From the NCBI RefSeq assembly GCF_003473485.1, contig NC_053044.1, positions 50,818,091 to 50,882,090 of the forward strand: a stretch of 64,000 nt of DNA. Direction: 5' to 3'. The notes below the pieces were generated by a model. The model saw nothing but the letters and a program-made list of their open reading frames with translations. It ran no database searches and was not told the DNA's origin. The stretch is from Medicago truncatula (lineage: Eukaryota; Streptophyta; Magnoliopsida; Fabales; Fabaceae). Below, one piece after another: positions 23,062-35,837 of the stretch. Each line of letters begins with the position of its first letter. Within the stretch, counting starts at the first letter, position 1. The translations under genes and the position numbers were made by a program.

Positions 23062-26000
23062 TCATTCGGTTGAAGTATCAGAATGAATCCTCTCATGCAT
23101 TCGATACAAGAGTGATGATTTGGACATCTGAGGTTCCCTCTCCAAGACTGCAATTACATCCTTCACAGAGATGCTACGAGCTATGCGAGTTTGAGATCCA
23201 TGAGAATGATTTTTCCCAAATTTCCTAGCCGCTGTTGGCAACAAGATCACAGGGACATAGTATCAACAAAAATGTTGCACAATGTAATCAGAACATGGGG
23301 GTACACACACATATTGTATTGTATCTGGAGACCATGGGGCTATAAAGTTTTATTAGTGAAGTATGAATTTGACAAGACTTTTTATGCATGTTTAGGTCGT
23401 GCAGAATCAGTTTTTCAAAACTCCAGACAATTTGATCACGGGGAACACACGAGGGAAAACAAACAATACTGTCTTAAACAGTTATTAAACAAAAAAAGTT
23501 GAGAAGATATTCCACATTTAGTTATTTATATTTACCACTTCAGCCAAAAAAACATATTAACAAGAGCTTAGATCTTTTCCATTTATACAATTGATCATCA
23601 CAACTCCAATTATCTTCCTCAATTTTTTCTGCCTCAAGAATCTATTTTGCAATTGAAATTTACACACACAAAATAAAAACAAACCCCCTGCTGGCACATG
23701 TGTGATATGTCATGTTCTGATAAAAATTATTCTGCATTTTTATTTATTGATTTGTTGTATTTTCTGCCTACATTTCTTAGCCAAATGCAAGTGTTTAAAA
23801 AAGCACAGTTGCTTACAAAGCTGCTTTCTGTTTGATACAGTTAATTACTTCCAACTGGATTTCTGTGCTTCTGAGATTTGTCCAATCTTTTCAGTACTGT
23901 GCTGTGATATTTATAATAGGGTTTGTCTAACATGTGCAATATTGCGCATATTAAAGCAACTAAAAGTAGTAAGTTTTTATTGAAAAAAAAACAATTATTT
24001 ATTAAAAAGTTATACATTATAATATTATCTTTGAATTTTTAGTTTCTGCCAGTGTTGTTTTTTCTTTTCTGTTTTCCATTAGTGAGCCCAACTTCCTACT
24101 CCTGGCTTCTCTACTGCCCGCCTTCATCCAAAATCAACCAGTGAGCTCCAAAACAACTTATAAGTTAGTTCAATATATACTGGTTGATTTTGGACGAAGG
24201 CGGGCAGTACATCCATCCTCTCCTATTCTCATTCAGACTTCGGTTTTCTTTACCGCTCTTATGCAAGGAAAGTGTGGGTTTTGCAGAGTTTTGATTGCAC
24301 TTACTAAATTTGAATATTAGGTAATAGCATGTACATAATTAATGTTTATTTTGAAGCAAAAAATTATATATAAGTTGTTTTAAGATATGCATAAAAATCA
24401 ATGCAGCCTGACTAACTAGTTTGAATATACAACTGAAATGATAGAAACTCCATTGAATTTGTAGACAGCTGCAAGTAGCAGGAAACAACCAAAAAGAAAC
24501 GCACCTGAGTTCCCAAGCGAAGTTGGACCTTTTCTCTCCCTTTCTTGATTATCTTTTGTGCTCCTTCCTGATGATGGTGAAGATTTGCGACTGATATCTT
24601 TAGTTTGCTGAGAACCAGATGCAGTGTCCGTCCCCCCTTCACGCTTCTGCCTGGCTTGCTCAGCCATCAATTGCCACTTTGACAGCATGTCATCTCCCCC
24701 AACAGCAGCTCGGGCTGCCACATTTGCAGCATTTGTCCTCATTTTGTCATCTACTTCCCTGTTTACCTACAATGCATTACCAATAAAAACATGACTTTCC
24801 ACATATATAAAGGTGAATTGCATCATCTAAATTGACAGCAGTACCTTTGTTGCTTTATTACGACCCTCATCTTTCTCCTTGTCACCATCAACTCCGGAAC
24901 TACCCTCTACCTATACTCAAAAAATAGCATTACAAGTTTTAAATGATAAGCACATAGGTCCGTGTGAATCTGTGGTGCAAAAATATAAAATATATGCATG
25001 CCAAAGTGCAAGGACAAAAACTGTATTATGTAATCAACTATACAAAAATCAAATTCCACAAAGCGACAAAATGGAACCCACATCATTTAGTTTCCGGAGC
25101 TTTTCTGTTTCGGCCTGTTTTTTCTCCCACTCTTCCCTTGCTTTCCTATTCATTGTCATGATTTGCTGTCGAACATCTGAAGTGACAACAGTCCGATGTC
25201 TTGTTTTCTCAATATCAACCCGCTGGTAGGAAAATTATCGGAATTAAGAAAATTTACATATTGACATAAAGGCTACTCATACAAGCAGTTAGAGAAAATA
25301 ACTGACCTGTTTTGACATTCTAATTATGTTACTTATTACTCCACGCATTCTTTCCTCCACACACTGAACATTAATTTTCAGCCGTAAGATTACATGGAAT
25401 CCTACTTGTAACAAATATTGAAATATGGGGTTAATCTCACCAGTGACAAGCATCTTTCCACATCATTACCCATGCCTTTCAAGCCACACTCGGTCACTGC
25501 CAACATGACAAAATACAACAGCTATAAGGCTTATATAGGCCCAAGTACATATCTAGATAAGTTTGAAGAATGGCAAAAACAAAATCAGATGGACAGAGTA
25601 ATGACATAAATAGGACTAACTAATCTCAATCAATTTTCTCTGCAATGGAGCTTTCAGTAAAATCAGACTTTCCTCCTCTTCTTGGACAACTCTTCGAGAT
25701 GCTTCTGAAACTCGACTGTCATCCTTGGGCCCAGAAAATAACTGTTCTTCCTCCTCCTATAAAAAGAGAACACAAAAATAGCCTGAAATTTTAAAACAGA
25801 AAAGTATGTGTTCCCAACTATGGTTTTCTTCAATATGACGAAGTATCATACCCTAAGATCAACACCACTAACAGCCGTAACATCATTAAGCTGATCAATG
25901 CTTGGTTCCAGAGAAGACACCTTTTGTTTCTTACTGTAGGATAGCAAGCAGATATGCATATCAAAATCAGTAATTGACAGCAATAACTAACCCAGAAAAA

Positions 26001-26719
26001 AAAAATGAATAAGCAAAATGCTACGACTCACCTTGGAGGAGGAGGTGAAGAACCAAGTGCCTCAAGTGGTTTCTTCTGGCCAAGAGGAGGTTTTTTTAGT
26101 GGTGTCTTTGACATGACACCAGAAGTGCTAGCTGGGATCTGAGAGCTAACCTAATAAAATTGAAAAGGAGGCAAAGAAATAGAGTATCAGCAAAGTATTA
26201 AGATATCATTAAAAACGGTGATGAACATGCCCTTGCAAACAGAACAATGGCTTGTTTTTCAAGAAAAAATTACACACAAAAAAAAAAGAATGAATTCATA
26301 TTATGTAACAGCCAAATGCTTTAAAAAGTAGCATGAAATGGAACCTAATGCAAAATTATAGGCTTGTTACTCTCCATTAAAGAATAAGAATCAACTAACT
26401 TTCAGTTGGTTGCCAACTGTTTTGTGACAGACTGACAGTTATAATCAGTGTTCATACAGTTTTGACAGTTACAAAACAGTTAGCAACTTACTGAAATTAG
26501 TAGAGTCCTATCCTTTAATACTCTCTCCACATGAAGGGAGAAAATGCTGTTAGAAGCTACAAATCCTAGCAGCCCTATTTAGATCTGATAATATAGTACC
26601 ATAAATTGACTCTTGATTATTGACAATATAAAAATTTCGGATTAGTTTCAATCAGTTCTTGGTTACTTGTTTTCTTTCAAACTGTATATAAGAAGAAGAA
26701 GAAAAATATTGATACTGAA

Positions 26720-26786
<67 letters not shown>

Positions 26787-29037
26787 AAGAACAAGAAATC
26801 CTCTAAATCAAAAGAACAAAAAAGAAAAAAAAAGTTGAAGAGGAGAACGTGAAAATAGCAAAGCTTCCCAATCTCTCAAAAAGACGCCTTACTATTTCAC
26901 AAAATTATAACATAGGGGGAAATTTTCTTTAAACAATTCAAGCAGATTAATACTGTTTGGGTGTGTCATGCTCATGATCATGAAAACAAAAAAGAACATT
27001 TGGATACTATTTGATCCCCAAAATTTAGGCACTACTTCTTTAGACAAAAGACATGCAAATTAGTTTGTAACTTACAGAGACAGTTGGATCTGGTTGAGAT
27101 GCAAAATGGGAAGCAGTATTTGGCGCAAGCAAGCTAGCAGATGTTGTATGCGCCATGCTAGTGGATGCTAAAGAACCTCTTGAAAACTCGTCCTTTACAG
27201 TGCCTTGATTGATACCACTACCCTGTTCATTTTGACCAGAATTAACAGAAGGCAACCCATGCAACTTAGATAAATGATGCCTATGTTGCTGCTCAATAGA
27301 AAGGTCATTAGGTTCCTTTTTTACATATGAAGTAGATGAAAACAAGCCTGAATTTTGTTCTGCTGATGTTTGCCAAGAATTTGAAGTTTGGTGTGATGAT
27401 GTATTATTTACCACAGTCGACACAGATCCACCTGGCATTCTCTTAGGATCATTGAAAGAACTCTGACGTTCTGCACCTAAGTGATTTAGACCAATGCTCG
27501 GATGTGGAATTTGCCTTATGTGTGAATCATGAGGATGAGGTTGTGGTCTGAAAGATGATGATGAACTAGTGGTTGTCCCGGAAAAATGGCTGTAGTTACC
27601 ACCACTGCCTCCATATGTCGATGGGAAATGTATATGCTGTTGTTGCTGCTTATTTAGGCCTTGCATGTGAACGGCAGATCTTTCAGTTTCTTGACTAACA
27701 GCAATAGAACTGGATGTTGGTAATTGATTTGATTGCACTACTCGAACATCATGTTCCTGAGGTTTTTTAGCACTGATGTCCATAGTTGAATAGGTTGGCT
27801 CACTCTTCACTTGGATAGCTGAAGAAGCATTATGAGAATGGTCTGCAGCAGCATTCATACTTCTCTGATGCAGTTGTGCTAATGCATGGGGATCGTTAAA
27901 TTTTGTTCCACTGGAAGTAACAGTTGGCATCCTTACAGGGGGCTGCTGTCCAGAAGAACCTGTATTGGTTTTTGTCTGCAATAAAAAGGATGGTTCTTAG
28001 CATAACGTTGAAATCTATCTCTAACCACCTTAGGAAAAATCATCTATTCTGCCTACCTGTTGTTGCACTTTTGTTAATGCTATCCTAAGCATCTGATCCC
28101 CCACAATCCCTTTCATAAGCCGTACAAAATGTTCTTTAGGTATTTCATCTCTCTAGACAAATGACAACGAAATTGACAAAATGAAAAACTTAGAAATATG
28201 AAAAAGCCTTGCACAACAAACTTTAGTAGTTTAGCACGGCATAGAGGGAAAAAGGACATGATATGAAACTGGTTTGAGAAACCCACCTTCAATTTGTTAA
28301 ATAAAGTTTGAAGTTGCATTGCCCTGTCCTTGGGAAGTTGGGGAATCAATATAGGGAGCAACAAGCCAAATGGTACCTGTTTACTACGATTGACTTGGCT
28401 AATAGGTTGTTCGTTGACCGAGGCCTGTTGATTACTCATCTGCTGCAGCTTTGCATACTGAGATTGTTCATTGGGATTATTTGTTTTGATTGCCTCGTTG
28501 TTAAAAACAGGTTCTTTTTCAGATTTGATAACTTCATTTGTTTGAGATTGTTGATGAGAAACAGGTAAAGTCTGGCGTTGTAGAGATTCGTCTTGTGATT
28601 GGCTGTGTGATAAATTAAGATTACTTGCATCCTGTGAGGCAACATTCTGTATCGGTTCCACGATAGGTCCTTGCTCCGTTTCAGAAGAAGGTTGCTCTTG
28701 CTGTTGTTCAATTTTAGGCTCCTGATTTTGAGAGTCAGTCTGGTTGTCGTGGCTCGAAGTTGGCCACGTTGGTAATGATTGACTGAATGAATTATTGCTT
28801 CCTTCATAAAAATATGATAACTAATTTATCGAGCAAACAGAAAATTATAAAATCAATCAACAACAGATAGAGAAGTATAAATTGGAGGATACCTGCATCA
28901 GAATCAGAAAGGTGAGAATTAGAAGCATCTCCGCCAATGTCTCGATTCAATGCTGCTTGGAAGGCTTCGACATCTGCACCGGAATGCATAGTTTCATCCT
29001 CATCGTCTTCGAGAAGCTTTACTATAGATGGGTCCAT
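23062..29037 (-). CDS. TAF4: TFIID subunit TAF4 (TAF4b-like), full length
   Basis: Thirteen coding exons on the minus strand: 29037-28893, 28801-28287, 28152-28057, 27975-27076, 26150-26032, 25933-25852, 25756-25621, 25496-25441, 25363-25307, 25222-25082, 24910-24845, 24766-24505 and 23231-23062. All are GT-AG and in frame, giving 914 residues. The acidic N-terminus [15 protein letters not shown] is typical of plant TAF4. A Gln/Asn/Ser-rich activator-like region follows, then the RST domain (about 191-252, from [10 protein letters not shown] to KVQQQ), a long Q/H/S-rich exon 4 (253-552), and the conserved C-terminal TAF4 histone-fold region (about 640-914) with [14 protein letters not shown] and the terminal [24 protein letters not shown]4 pairs with TAF12 in TFIID; the RST domain binds transcription factors. 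Partial copies lie downstream at 44-62 kb. Confidence 0.93.
24112..24209. ncRNA. 31-bp hairpin in TAF4 intron 12
   Basis: The arms 24112-24142 (starting TACTGCCCGCCTTC) and 24179-24209 (ending GAAGGCGGGCAGTA) are inverted copies with one mismatch in 31 bp, around a 36-base loop. The arms are GC-rich in an AT-rich intron. It could be a recently formed miRNA/siRNA precursor or a small foldback element; there is no obvious target-site duplication. Confidence 0.6.
26367..26525. repeat. Foldback (inverted repeat) in TAF4 intron 4
   Basis: 26367-26426 and 26468-26525 are imperfect inverted copies of about 58 bp (ACTTTCAGTTGGTTGCCAAC against GTTAGCAACTTACTGAAATT) around a 41-base loop with further CAGTT repeats. 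Probably an old MITE. Confidence 0.65.
26720..26783. repeat. (TA)n-(GA)n compound microsatellite
   Basis: A TA run followed directly by a GA run within TAF4 intron 4. The open frame drawn across it is a by-product of the repeat. Confidence 0.95.
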
Positions 29038-29282
29038 AGCAACGCACCGTTTTCTGCAATTCAGAATTTCAAATTTATTTTCAGTTCAGAAATATCAGGG
29101 GAAAATGACATGAACAAGTATAAATCACAACAGAGGAACAGGAAAATTGAAGATCGAAAATACCCGAACGAGTTGCAGAAAGGGAACCAAGAGAACGGAA
29201 ATCGCGACTTTTGTTTGTGTAGTTGGAATCGCAGGAGAGAGAGCTAATCAAAAACCTCTGTTCAGACCTTTCCTTCTTATAA

Positions 29283-29290
29283 ATATATAT

Positions 29291-29374
<84 letters not shown>
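29283..29374. repeat. (TA)n/(CA)n microsatellite upstream of TAF4
   Basis: A short ACAC run and then more than 30 TA dinucleotides, about 250 bases upstream of the TAF4 ATG, near or just outside its 5' UTR. Open frames here are repeat artefacts. Confidence 0.95.
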
Positions 29375-29376
<2 letters not shown>

Positions 29377-29377
29377 C

Positions 29378-30882
29378 TTCTACGGTACACCTCACAAATT
29401 GAGGTGTACATATACTCTGCTTCATAAATTTATAAATTAATGATCATTTTATGAGATAAGTTGTTATTTGTCATTATTTATATTTTAGAAAACACCATCT
29501 CATGAGAAAAAACATCATTTCATTGTTTATATGAATTATATTAAATTTTTAACATTTTCTTATAAAAAATAATCAATATTCTTCATTATGAGAAATAAAA
29601 ATTCAAAAAAAGTAAATTTTATTTCATTAACGCTTTTGGTAAATAAGATTTAATTATTATAATTGTCAATGATAGAAAATAATTATTTTTTCTTCAAAAA
29701 ATAATCAATTTAATTATTAATTTAATGTTTGGTGTACCGGTCCACTCAAAATGTTGGGTGTACCTGGCAAATTCTATGGTACACCCAATGAATTTGGGTG
29801 TATCGGTACACCAAGTCGTAAAATTAATAATAAATCAGTTGTTTTTTTGAAGAAAAATAATAATTTTCTATCATTGACAACTAAGATAATTAAATTTTAT
29901 TTACCAAAAGCTTCGACGAAATAAAATTTAATTTTTAAGAATTTTTATTACTCATAACAATGAATATTGATTATTTTTTATGACAAAATGTAATTTTTTT
30001 AATATAATCCTTATAAACAATGAAATGATGGTTTTTCTTATGAAATAATGTTTTCTAAAATATAAATATTGACAAATACCTTTTTATTTCATTAAAGTGA
30101 TCGTTAATTTATAAATTTTGTGCAACAAGAGTACCGGTACACTCGATAATTTTGAGTGTACCGGTACAACCGTGTATTTAAATGAATAGTTTAATGATTT
30201 ATTTTCTTTAGAAAAAAATATTTTCTATCATTTATAATTATAATAATTATATTTTATTTTTCAAAAGTGTCGGCAAAGCAAAATTCAAATTTTTTTAATT
30301 TTTATTACTCATAATAGTGAATATTGATTATTTTTTTCAATAAAATGTTAAAAATTTTAGTATAATTCATATAAAAAATGAAATGATGTTTTTTCTTATG
30401 GGATAATATTTTCTAAAATATAAAAGTCGATAAATATCTCCTTATCACATAAAAATTATCGTTAACTTATAGATTTATGAAATAGGTGTACTGGTACACC
30501 TTAATTAAAGGATGTACCGTAGAAACTCTCATATATACAATTTCTATGGTACACTCGATAATTTTCATGTGGGAGTGTTTTAGCAAGCTACCCCTTACCG
30601 TATATTTGACTACTTTTTAGTTATAACTTGCTAAAACATACCTTCTAAAAAATAAGTGGCTGTAGCAAATGTCTATAGGAGTTGCTAACATACACCCACT
30701 TATTTTTTATGATAATATGTAAAAAAAAAATTACTATAATTCTTGTAAACAATGAAATGATGTTCTATAAAATATAAATATTGACAAATAGCTATTTATT
30801 ACATAAAAAATTATCGTTAATTTATAAAATTATGAAGCAGGAGTACCGGTACATCTCACTTTGTGAGTGTACCGTAGAAGTT

Positions 30883-30895
<13 letters not shown>
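29378..30895. repeat. Cluster of GGTACACC-ended foldback repeats
   Basis: About four related units of 350-390 bp: 29385-29790 (one orientation), then 29775-30170, 30150-30535 and 30535-30890 (the opposite orientation, direct to one another). Units share TTTTCTATCATT, ATGAAATGATG, GAATATTGATTATTTTTT and ends rich in GGTGTACCGGTACACC. The first and second form a long inverted repeat of about 350 bp per arm. A non-autonomous MITE-like family with nested or tandem insertion is the simplest reading. Confidence 0.75.

Positions 30896-30936
<41 letters not shown>
30886..30936. repeat. (TA)n microsatellite
   Basis: Uninterrupted TA run between the foldback cluster and the next element. Confidence 0.95.
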
Positions 30937-30938
<2 letters not shown>

Positions 30939-30939
30939 C

Positions 30940-31850
30940 ATTTCAAATGAGAGGACTTTATAAATGAGAGGGTGAGAGGATTAAATCACAACCGTTAGAT
31001 CAAATCTAGCGGCTGATATTTATTTGAAGCAACTCCACACGTTCCGTATGCACCTCTCTTCCTTTCGCCTTCCTTTCTTCTCTCTTCCTTCACTGTTGGG
31101 CTTCGTTCTTCTTCCCTTCGCTGAACCACAAAAATGGCTTCAATTTACAATTTAGTCTTTTACAACCATTAATTAATCTTAACATATTTTAATGGATTCA
31201 CTCATCTCTCGCGTTAAAACTTCCTCTCTATTCAGACCTATTTTTGCAAACCTAAGCACGGAGACACCCATGCATCACCACCGGTTCTGTAATACTGTAG
31301 CCGTAATTCGGAAATTGCCAATCCATCTCCACCGATTATTCTGCATGTACTACAAAGAGATTCAGATCTATTTCTGGATTTTACAGAGAGAAGAGAAAAA
31401 TACCCTTTTTGACGTCAAGCGTACTTCACTTAGGTTTTAATATGGGATCTTGTCACTCTAATGTCCTCCAGCGTATTTCACCATTGCCGAAGCTTTTACT
31501 ATGATTTTCTATTGTACATTAGTTGAATTAGTTTTCACCAAAGATTCTTAAGCTTTTCGCTGGTATTAGTAACAACCCATAGGGGAATGAAAAATTAGGT
31601 ATTTGAATTTGCAATTTTTCAATTAGAATGATAAGGAAGAATCGATAATAAATAACAATCAAGAAGATAGTGACCAATTTGTGTTAATTTTAGAGCAGCA
31701 AGTATGCAAATTTGGACGATACAGGAAGAAGAGAGTGGAACAAGAGGAAGAAGACGTGCTTATAGAATGGAGGGCGAACATGTGTATCTTTAATGAGCAA
31801 GTAAATCTTGACCATTTATTTTAATCAAATGGTTAATAAGTGAGAATGGC

Positions 31851-31895
<45 letters not shown>

Positions 31896-31990
31896 TGAGA
31901 ATGACATTTATATATAAGAATGATAAGAATATTTATCAGCCATTAGATTAAAAAACAAAGGTTGTGATTTAAACACTAAATATACACCCT
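30940..31990. mobile_element. TIR element with non-TE-like interior (possible Pack-type element)
   Basis: The left segment with TTAAATCACAACCGTTAGAT and GCGGCTGATATTTAT (30970-31028) is matched in inverted orientation by the right segment ATAAATATTCTTATC/GCCATTAGATT/GGTTGTGATTTAAA (about 31925-31975). The interior has a CT-rich 5'-UTR-like stretch (31050-31140) and an 82-codon open frame at 31192-31440 with no recognised domain, then a TA run (31852-31891). No clear target-site duplication. Confidence 0.45.
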
Positions 31991-32409
31991 AGCACACCAC
32001 ATGAAACGCTCTCTCGTCTTCCTCTTTTCTTCCACGATGGCAAAGGCAGATCTGCCCCCACCATTGAACTCAAACTCCAACCATGATCAATTTTTGTTTT
32101 CAAATCTTAATCAATTTTACCCAACGTCAAACTCCAACCCTTAATCAACTTGTTTCAAATCAAATATACACAAACTTTTCACCGCTAATCAAATTAAACT
32201 GAGAGAAGCGGCGGCAAGGGTGACGAAGAAGGTGGTTGTCGGATTTGAGAAGTATATGGGTCAAGAGGTGGAAGGCTGGAGACACGAAGGAGAAGAAGAA
32301 AGAACAAGCACAATGAAAAAAGCTTTTGCGTGAGTTTGGAGGATTTGCACTCTTTTAATCTCAGCCCTTAAATTTAAATCCAAAAAGCTACTATTTATTC
32401 TTATCATTA

Positions 32410-32881
32410 TCACGTAAAGTTACTGTTCTCACCTGATATGCCCCATATATATATTATCACTAGTCGAACGGTAAAAAAGAACGAAAAACGATAATACGTT
32501 TGGATCATATCGTCAGAATTGTATTTTACATGGGCATGCTTGGTCTGGATGTCGTTCTTGATCACAGGGAGAAGGTCGCTTGGAGGAGTATCATGAGTAG
32601 AAAATTCTTCATTCGAGGTGGCTCCGAGCTTAGCTAAAAAGTCTGCACATTGATTCCCTTCTCTGAGACAGTGATAAACGGAGAAATTGCTTGTGGAAAA
32701 GAGATCCTTAATATCTTGGGTTAAAATAGTATAGACATGATAAATGGAAGCATGCTCATTGAGAAATTTAATGGAGAGCATGGAATATGAGTAACAAACC
32801 ATTTCGTCAATGCCTGATTCTATGGGCAGAAGAAGACCATGATGGATTGCAGTAAGCTCGGCAAACAAAATGTCAGATGTT
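32410..32881 (-). pseudogene. LINE-type RNase H domain fragment
   Basis: The frame begins FAELTAIHHGLLLPIESGID and continues with VCYSYSMLSIKFLNEHASIYH, then QDIKDLFS and HCLREGNQCADFLAKLG. This is the C-terminal half of the RVT_3/RNase H domain of plant LINE-like elements, with the distal catalytic-site Asp (NQCADFLAKLG) kept but the mid-domain Asp of YSDS changed to Tyr. The N-terminal part, with the first catalytic Asp, is missing beyond 32881. A transposon fossil. Confidence 0.75.
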
Positions 32882-33221
32882 GTTTCAAAAATTCATGCAT
32901 AGCTCATTAATATTTGGGCCGAGCTCAAATTTGGCGGCCTATTTAGGAAACGAGGCAGATCGCTCCAACCTATTTATATGTGCTGGCCCACGTGGGCTGA
33001 ATAGGCAGCCCATTTGTCAGCACGACTCACGAATCCAACATACATGTAATCAAAATTTCCCCTCTCTCCCCCTTGCTCTTTTGAACCAAACATATATGTA
33101 ATTGAAATTTCTCTCCTCACCTCACCTCCCTTCCCTTTGAGATACAATGGATATGAGTTTATTTTATTTCAAAATACCAGAACTATGATTAATTGCTTAT
33201 GTAGAGGCAAGTATTTTGTCA
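32882..33221. other. Spacer
   Basis: AT-rich sequence with CT-rich patches. Nothing recognisable. Confidence 0.4.
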
Positions 33222-33595
33222 GATCCTCATAATGATAGACCACAAGCAAGTTACTAGTGTGCAAGTGGAGATACATTCATTTCATGGAGATTTATTAAGC
33301 TCCTTTTAGCACTAAACGAGGTAAGTAGAGAATGTGTTTGATTAAGGTCCTGGGTTCAACGCATGCAAAATAATTGTTAATTATCTTCCAAAAATGGATA
33401 CAACAATCGTTTATGAAGATAATACGACATGCATTGCTCAGCTGAAATATAGATACATTGAAGGAGACCGAACAAAACATATTTCTCCAAGATTATTTTG
33501 AACAAATGATCTTTAGAATAATGGTGATATTAATATTCAACAAATTATTTTGTGCGAAAATCTTGCACACCTCATTCAAAGTAGCTCTGAAGTTT
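33222..33595 (+). pseudogene. Ty1/copia RNase H fragment, degenerate
   Basis: In shifting frames the + strand reads CASGDTFISWR, SRECV-LRSWVQ and then TIVYEDNTTCIAQLKYRYIE and GDRTKHISPRLF, the signature of copia RNase H (ENDNTACIAQL...GDRTKHI). Stops and frameshifts interrupt it. A 25-base poly-T tract follows near 33595-33617 and another near 33694-33716. Confidence 0.75.
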
Positions 33596-33599
33596 TTTT

Positions 33600-34008
33600 T
33601 TTTTTTTTTTTTTTTTGCGAAATTGATATAAAAGATTGCTCTTCGTCGTCTCAGATATAATTGTCTTCATGAGGAGAAATAAACATCTTCTATACTTTTT
33701 TTTTTTTTTTTTTTTCTGGTAAGACTATTGTCTTCATAGGGAAGACCATTTAGTTTACCTGACAAGACTTTTAACGAGGTAATTCACATGAAAATGATGT
33801 TGAACATTTTTTCCTTAACTATAATTTTTTTTAGATGTCGTACTCTTTTTCCTTCATAAGAATTTTTTTCTATGATAGAACTCACCTATAACATAAATAT
33901 ACACATAATATAACAATATAATACTCTCTTTTATCTTTCGCTCCTCTCTATTCTTGTTCCTGTACAAAAAGTCTAATAAGAGGGAGCAAATATTGTTTTC
34001 TTGTCCGG
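33600..34008. other. Poly-T-rich spacer downstream of serpin 1
   Basis: Two poly-T tracts (33593-33616, 33694-33716) and a local direct similarity (GAAGATAAT / GAGGAGAAA). No gene. Confidence 0.4.
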
Positions 34009-35837
34009 TCAATTAGTCTCGATTGTTGGATAAAGATTCTTTAATAGACAATCACCCATACACATGCAAAGTGTCACTACAGCAGCACTAGCCGAAGCAA
34101 CTTTAGTGCCTTTCTCATTTACTTCAATGAAATACTTCTGAAATATGTTGGAAACAAAAAGGTTTTGACCCGCTAGAAAGTCCATCATTTTTGTTAAACC
34201 TCCGAGGGAGAAAGGTAAAATCACTCCTAACTCCTTCAACATATCAGAAGTTTCAAGCCAAATTGAAAATTTGAATCTTGGAATTTTGAAGTTTCTCACT
34301 TTCTTTTGAATAACTGGAAGATTGTGTTCTAGTAACTCAAATTTAGAAGCCATGTTCTCAACCAAATCTGTCAATCCATCTTTTGCATTTGGAAGAAAAA
34401 TGTACATGGAGAAATGGCGCTTATCTTCACCTTGCCTATAAGAAAGACGAAGTACTTTGAAATCATGGAAAACACTAATAAATTGATCCTTCATGTTAGT
34501 CATGAAGGGAACTTTGATTGAGCTGCCATTTGCCATTTAGAAGGTGGAAATCATAATCTTTAGTCATCGGAATATCAAATGGATCATCCCAATCCCATGC
34601 TACTTTAAAGTGCATTGCATTTGTAAGTACTGAGTCTGGTTAAGTTGTGGACCGATCTTGGAGGAAAAATTTCTTTAATAAAACCATTTGTCTCATTTTT
34701 GGCCCATAAATTTACTTCTTTAGCCACTTCATCAGCCTTTAAACCCATATCAAATTTAAAAATCAGTTATGCAAATAGATCAATTGAATTATTTTCACAA
34801 TTCTTTCAATTTTCAAGATAATAAATTAACTTTTTGTCAGTATAATTTTCACATATTACGGTGGAAAACAATAAGGAGAGGACAGTTGCATTTGTCAATT
34901 ATTTTCATAGAAGTTGATACTTGCTGTTCTAAAATCATCTTATTATAGTTGTATGCTGAAGGAGACAGTGATCGTAATAATAATCATCTCTTCCTTCTAA
35001 ATAAACAGAGTTATGTTTTCAAAAGTTATGAGTCAAACTAAGGGGAAAATAACAAACACTTCCAAGTTCCAATATCCAAAATCGACATAATAGCTATTAA
35101 TCAAACTTTAGGAAATACCTTATTGTGACACAATCACATATAGAAAAGACAATGGATATACATACCTTGTTGTTTTGGAAATCAACGGAAGCCAAATTGG
35201 CTTTGTAATCAGTAGCTAGCTACAATTTGTTTGAAGGAAGGTTGAAGAGAAAGGGTTTGTTCAACCCACACGCCATTGACGAAAGAGAGGCGAGGTCCAT
35301 CGGTGGGAGAAGCATCCTTGAGTACGACTGAAAGGAGATGAGAGGCGAAGGAGTTGAGATGTTCAGTGGACTTGGACCCAAGGAAGTCGAGAAGCTCTTG
35401 TTGTGTGGGACCCTCAGAGCCAGCAGCGTTGATGCTTAGCACGGTGTGTAGCGTCAAAGGCGAAAACACAACATTCTTTTCTTTAAAATTTTGTTTGGAG
35501 AACAAATGGCTGGCCATGGTCATGGAAACCTTGGTTAGGTCGTTGATTATATCACCAGACACTTCATCGCCAGGCTTTAAGTCTGCAGCTGCAGAGTGAT
35601 CCTTCGGCAACCACTGAGACCTTCTATGTCCGCTCCTCCAGATATGGCTCTTCCACTCCACTCTCTTCCTCTCCTTCCGCTCAGATGTTTTGTTCTCCGA
35701 ATCCCTCCCTGTGCTGCCGTTATGGCTCCTACTATTTTTGCACTTATGTTTGTGTTGCGAGAGCGGTGAGAAGGCGGTGGAGGAGAGATGGTGCAGTGGC
35801 TCAGTTGAGGGTTGGAGGATGGAGAGTGACGACCCAT
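34009..35837 (-). pseudogene. Serpin 1 (LRP/ZX-type plant serpin), inactivated
   Basis: Two-exon serpin structure as in serpin 2: exon 1 35837-35166 and exon 2 from 34738 down to 34009. Recognisable blocks are TMASHLFSKQNFKEKNVVFS, SINAAGSEGPTQQELLDFLG, FVNGVWVEQTLSL, GSSIKVPFMTN and FIEVNEKGTKVASASAAVV. Defects: frame change in the N-terminal extension around 35600-35660, a frameshift at the GCTAGCTA duplication near 35212, frame breaks before and at a 7-bp duplication (AAATGGC twice) near 34535, and loss of the reactive-centre loop and C-terminal strand after the hinge. Serpins trap proteases irreversibly; this copy could not. The open part 34536-34009 should not be read as a gene. Confidence 0.85.

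Noticed and set aside
26667..26852. 61-codon frame in TAF4 intron 4
   Set aside because: Made of TA and GA repeats; inside a well-supported intron.
29081..29440. Overlapping open frames of 97-114 codons on both strands
   Set aside because: They are translations of the TA/CA microsatellite (runs of Ile-Tyr), not genes.
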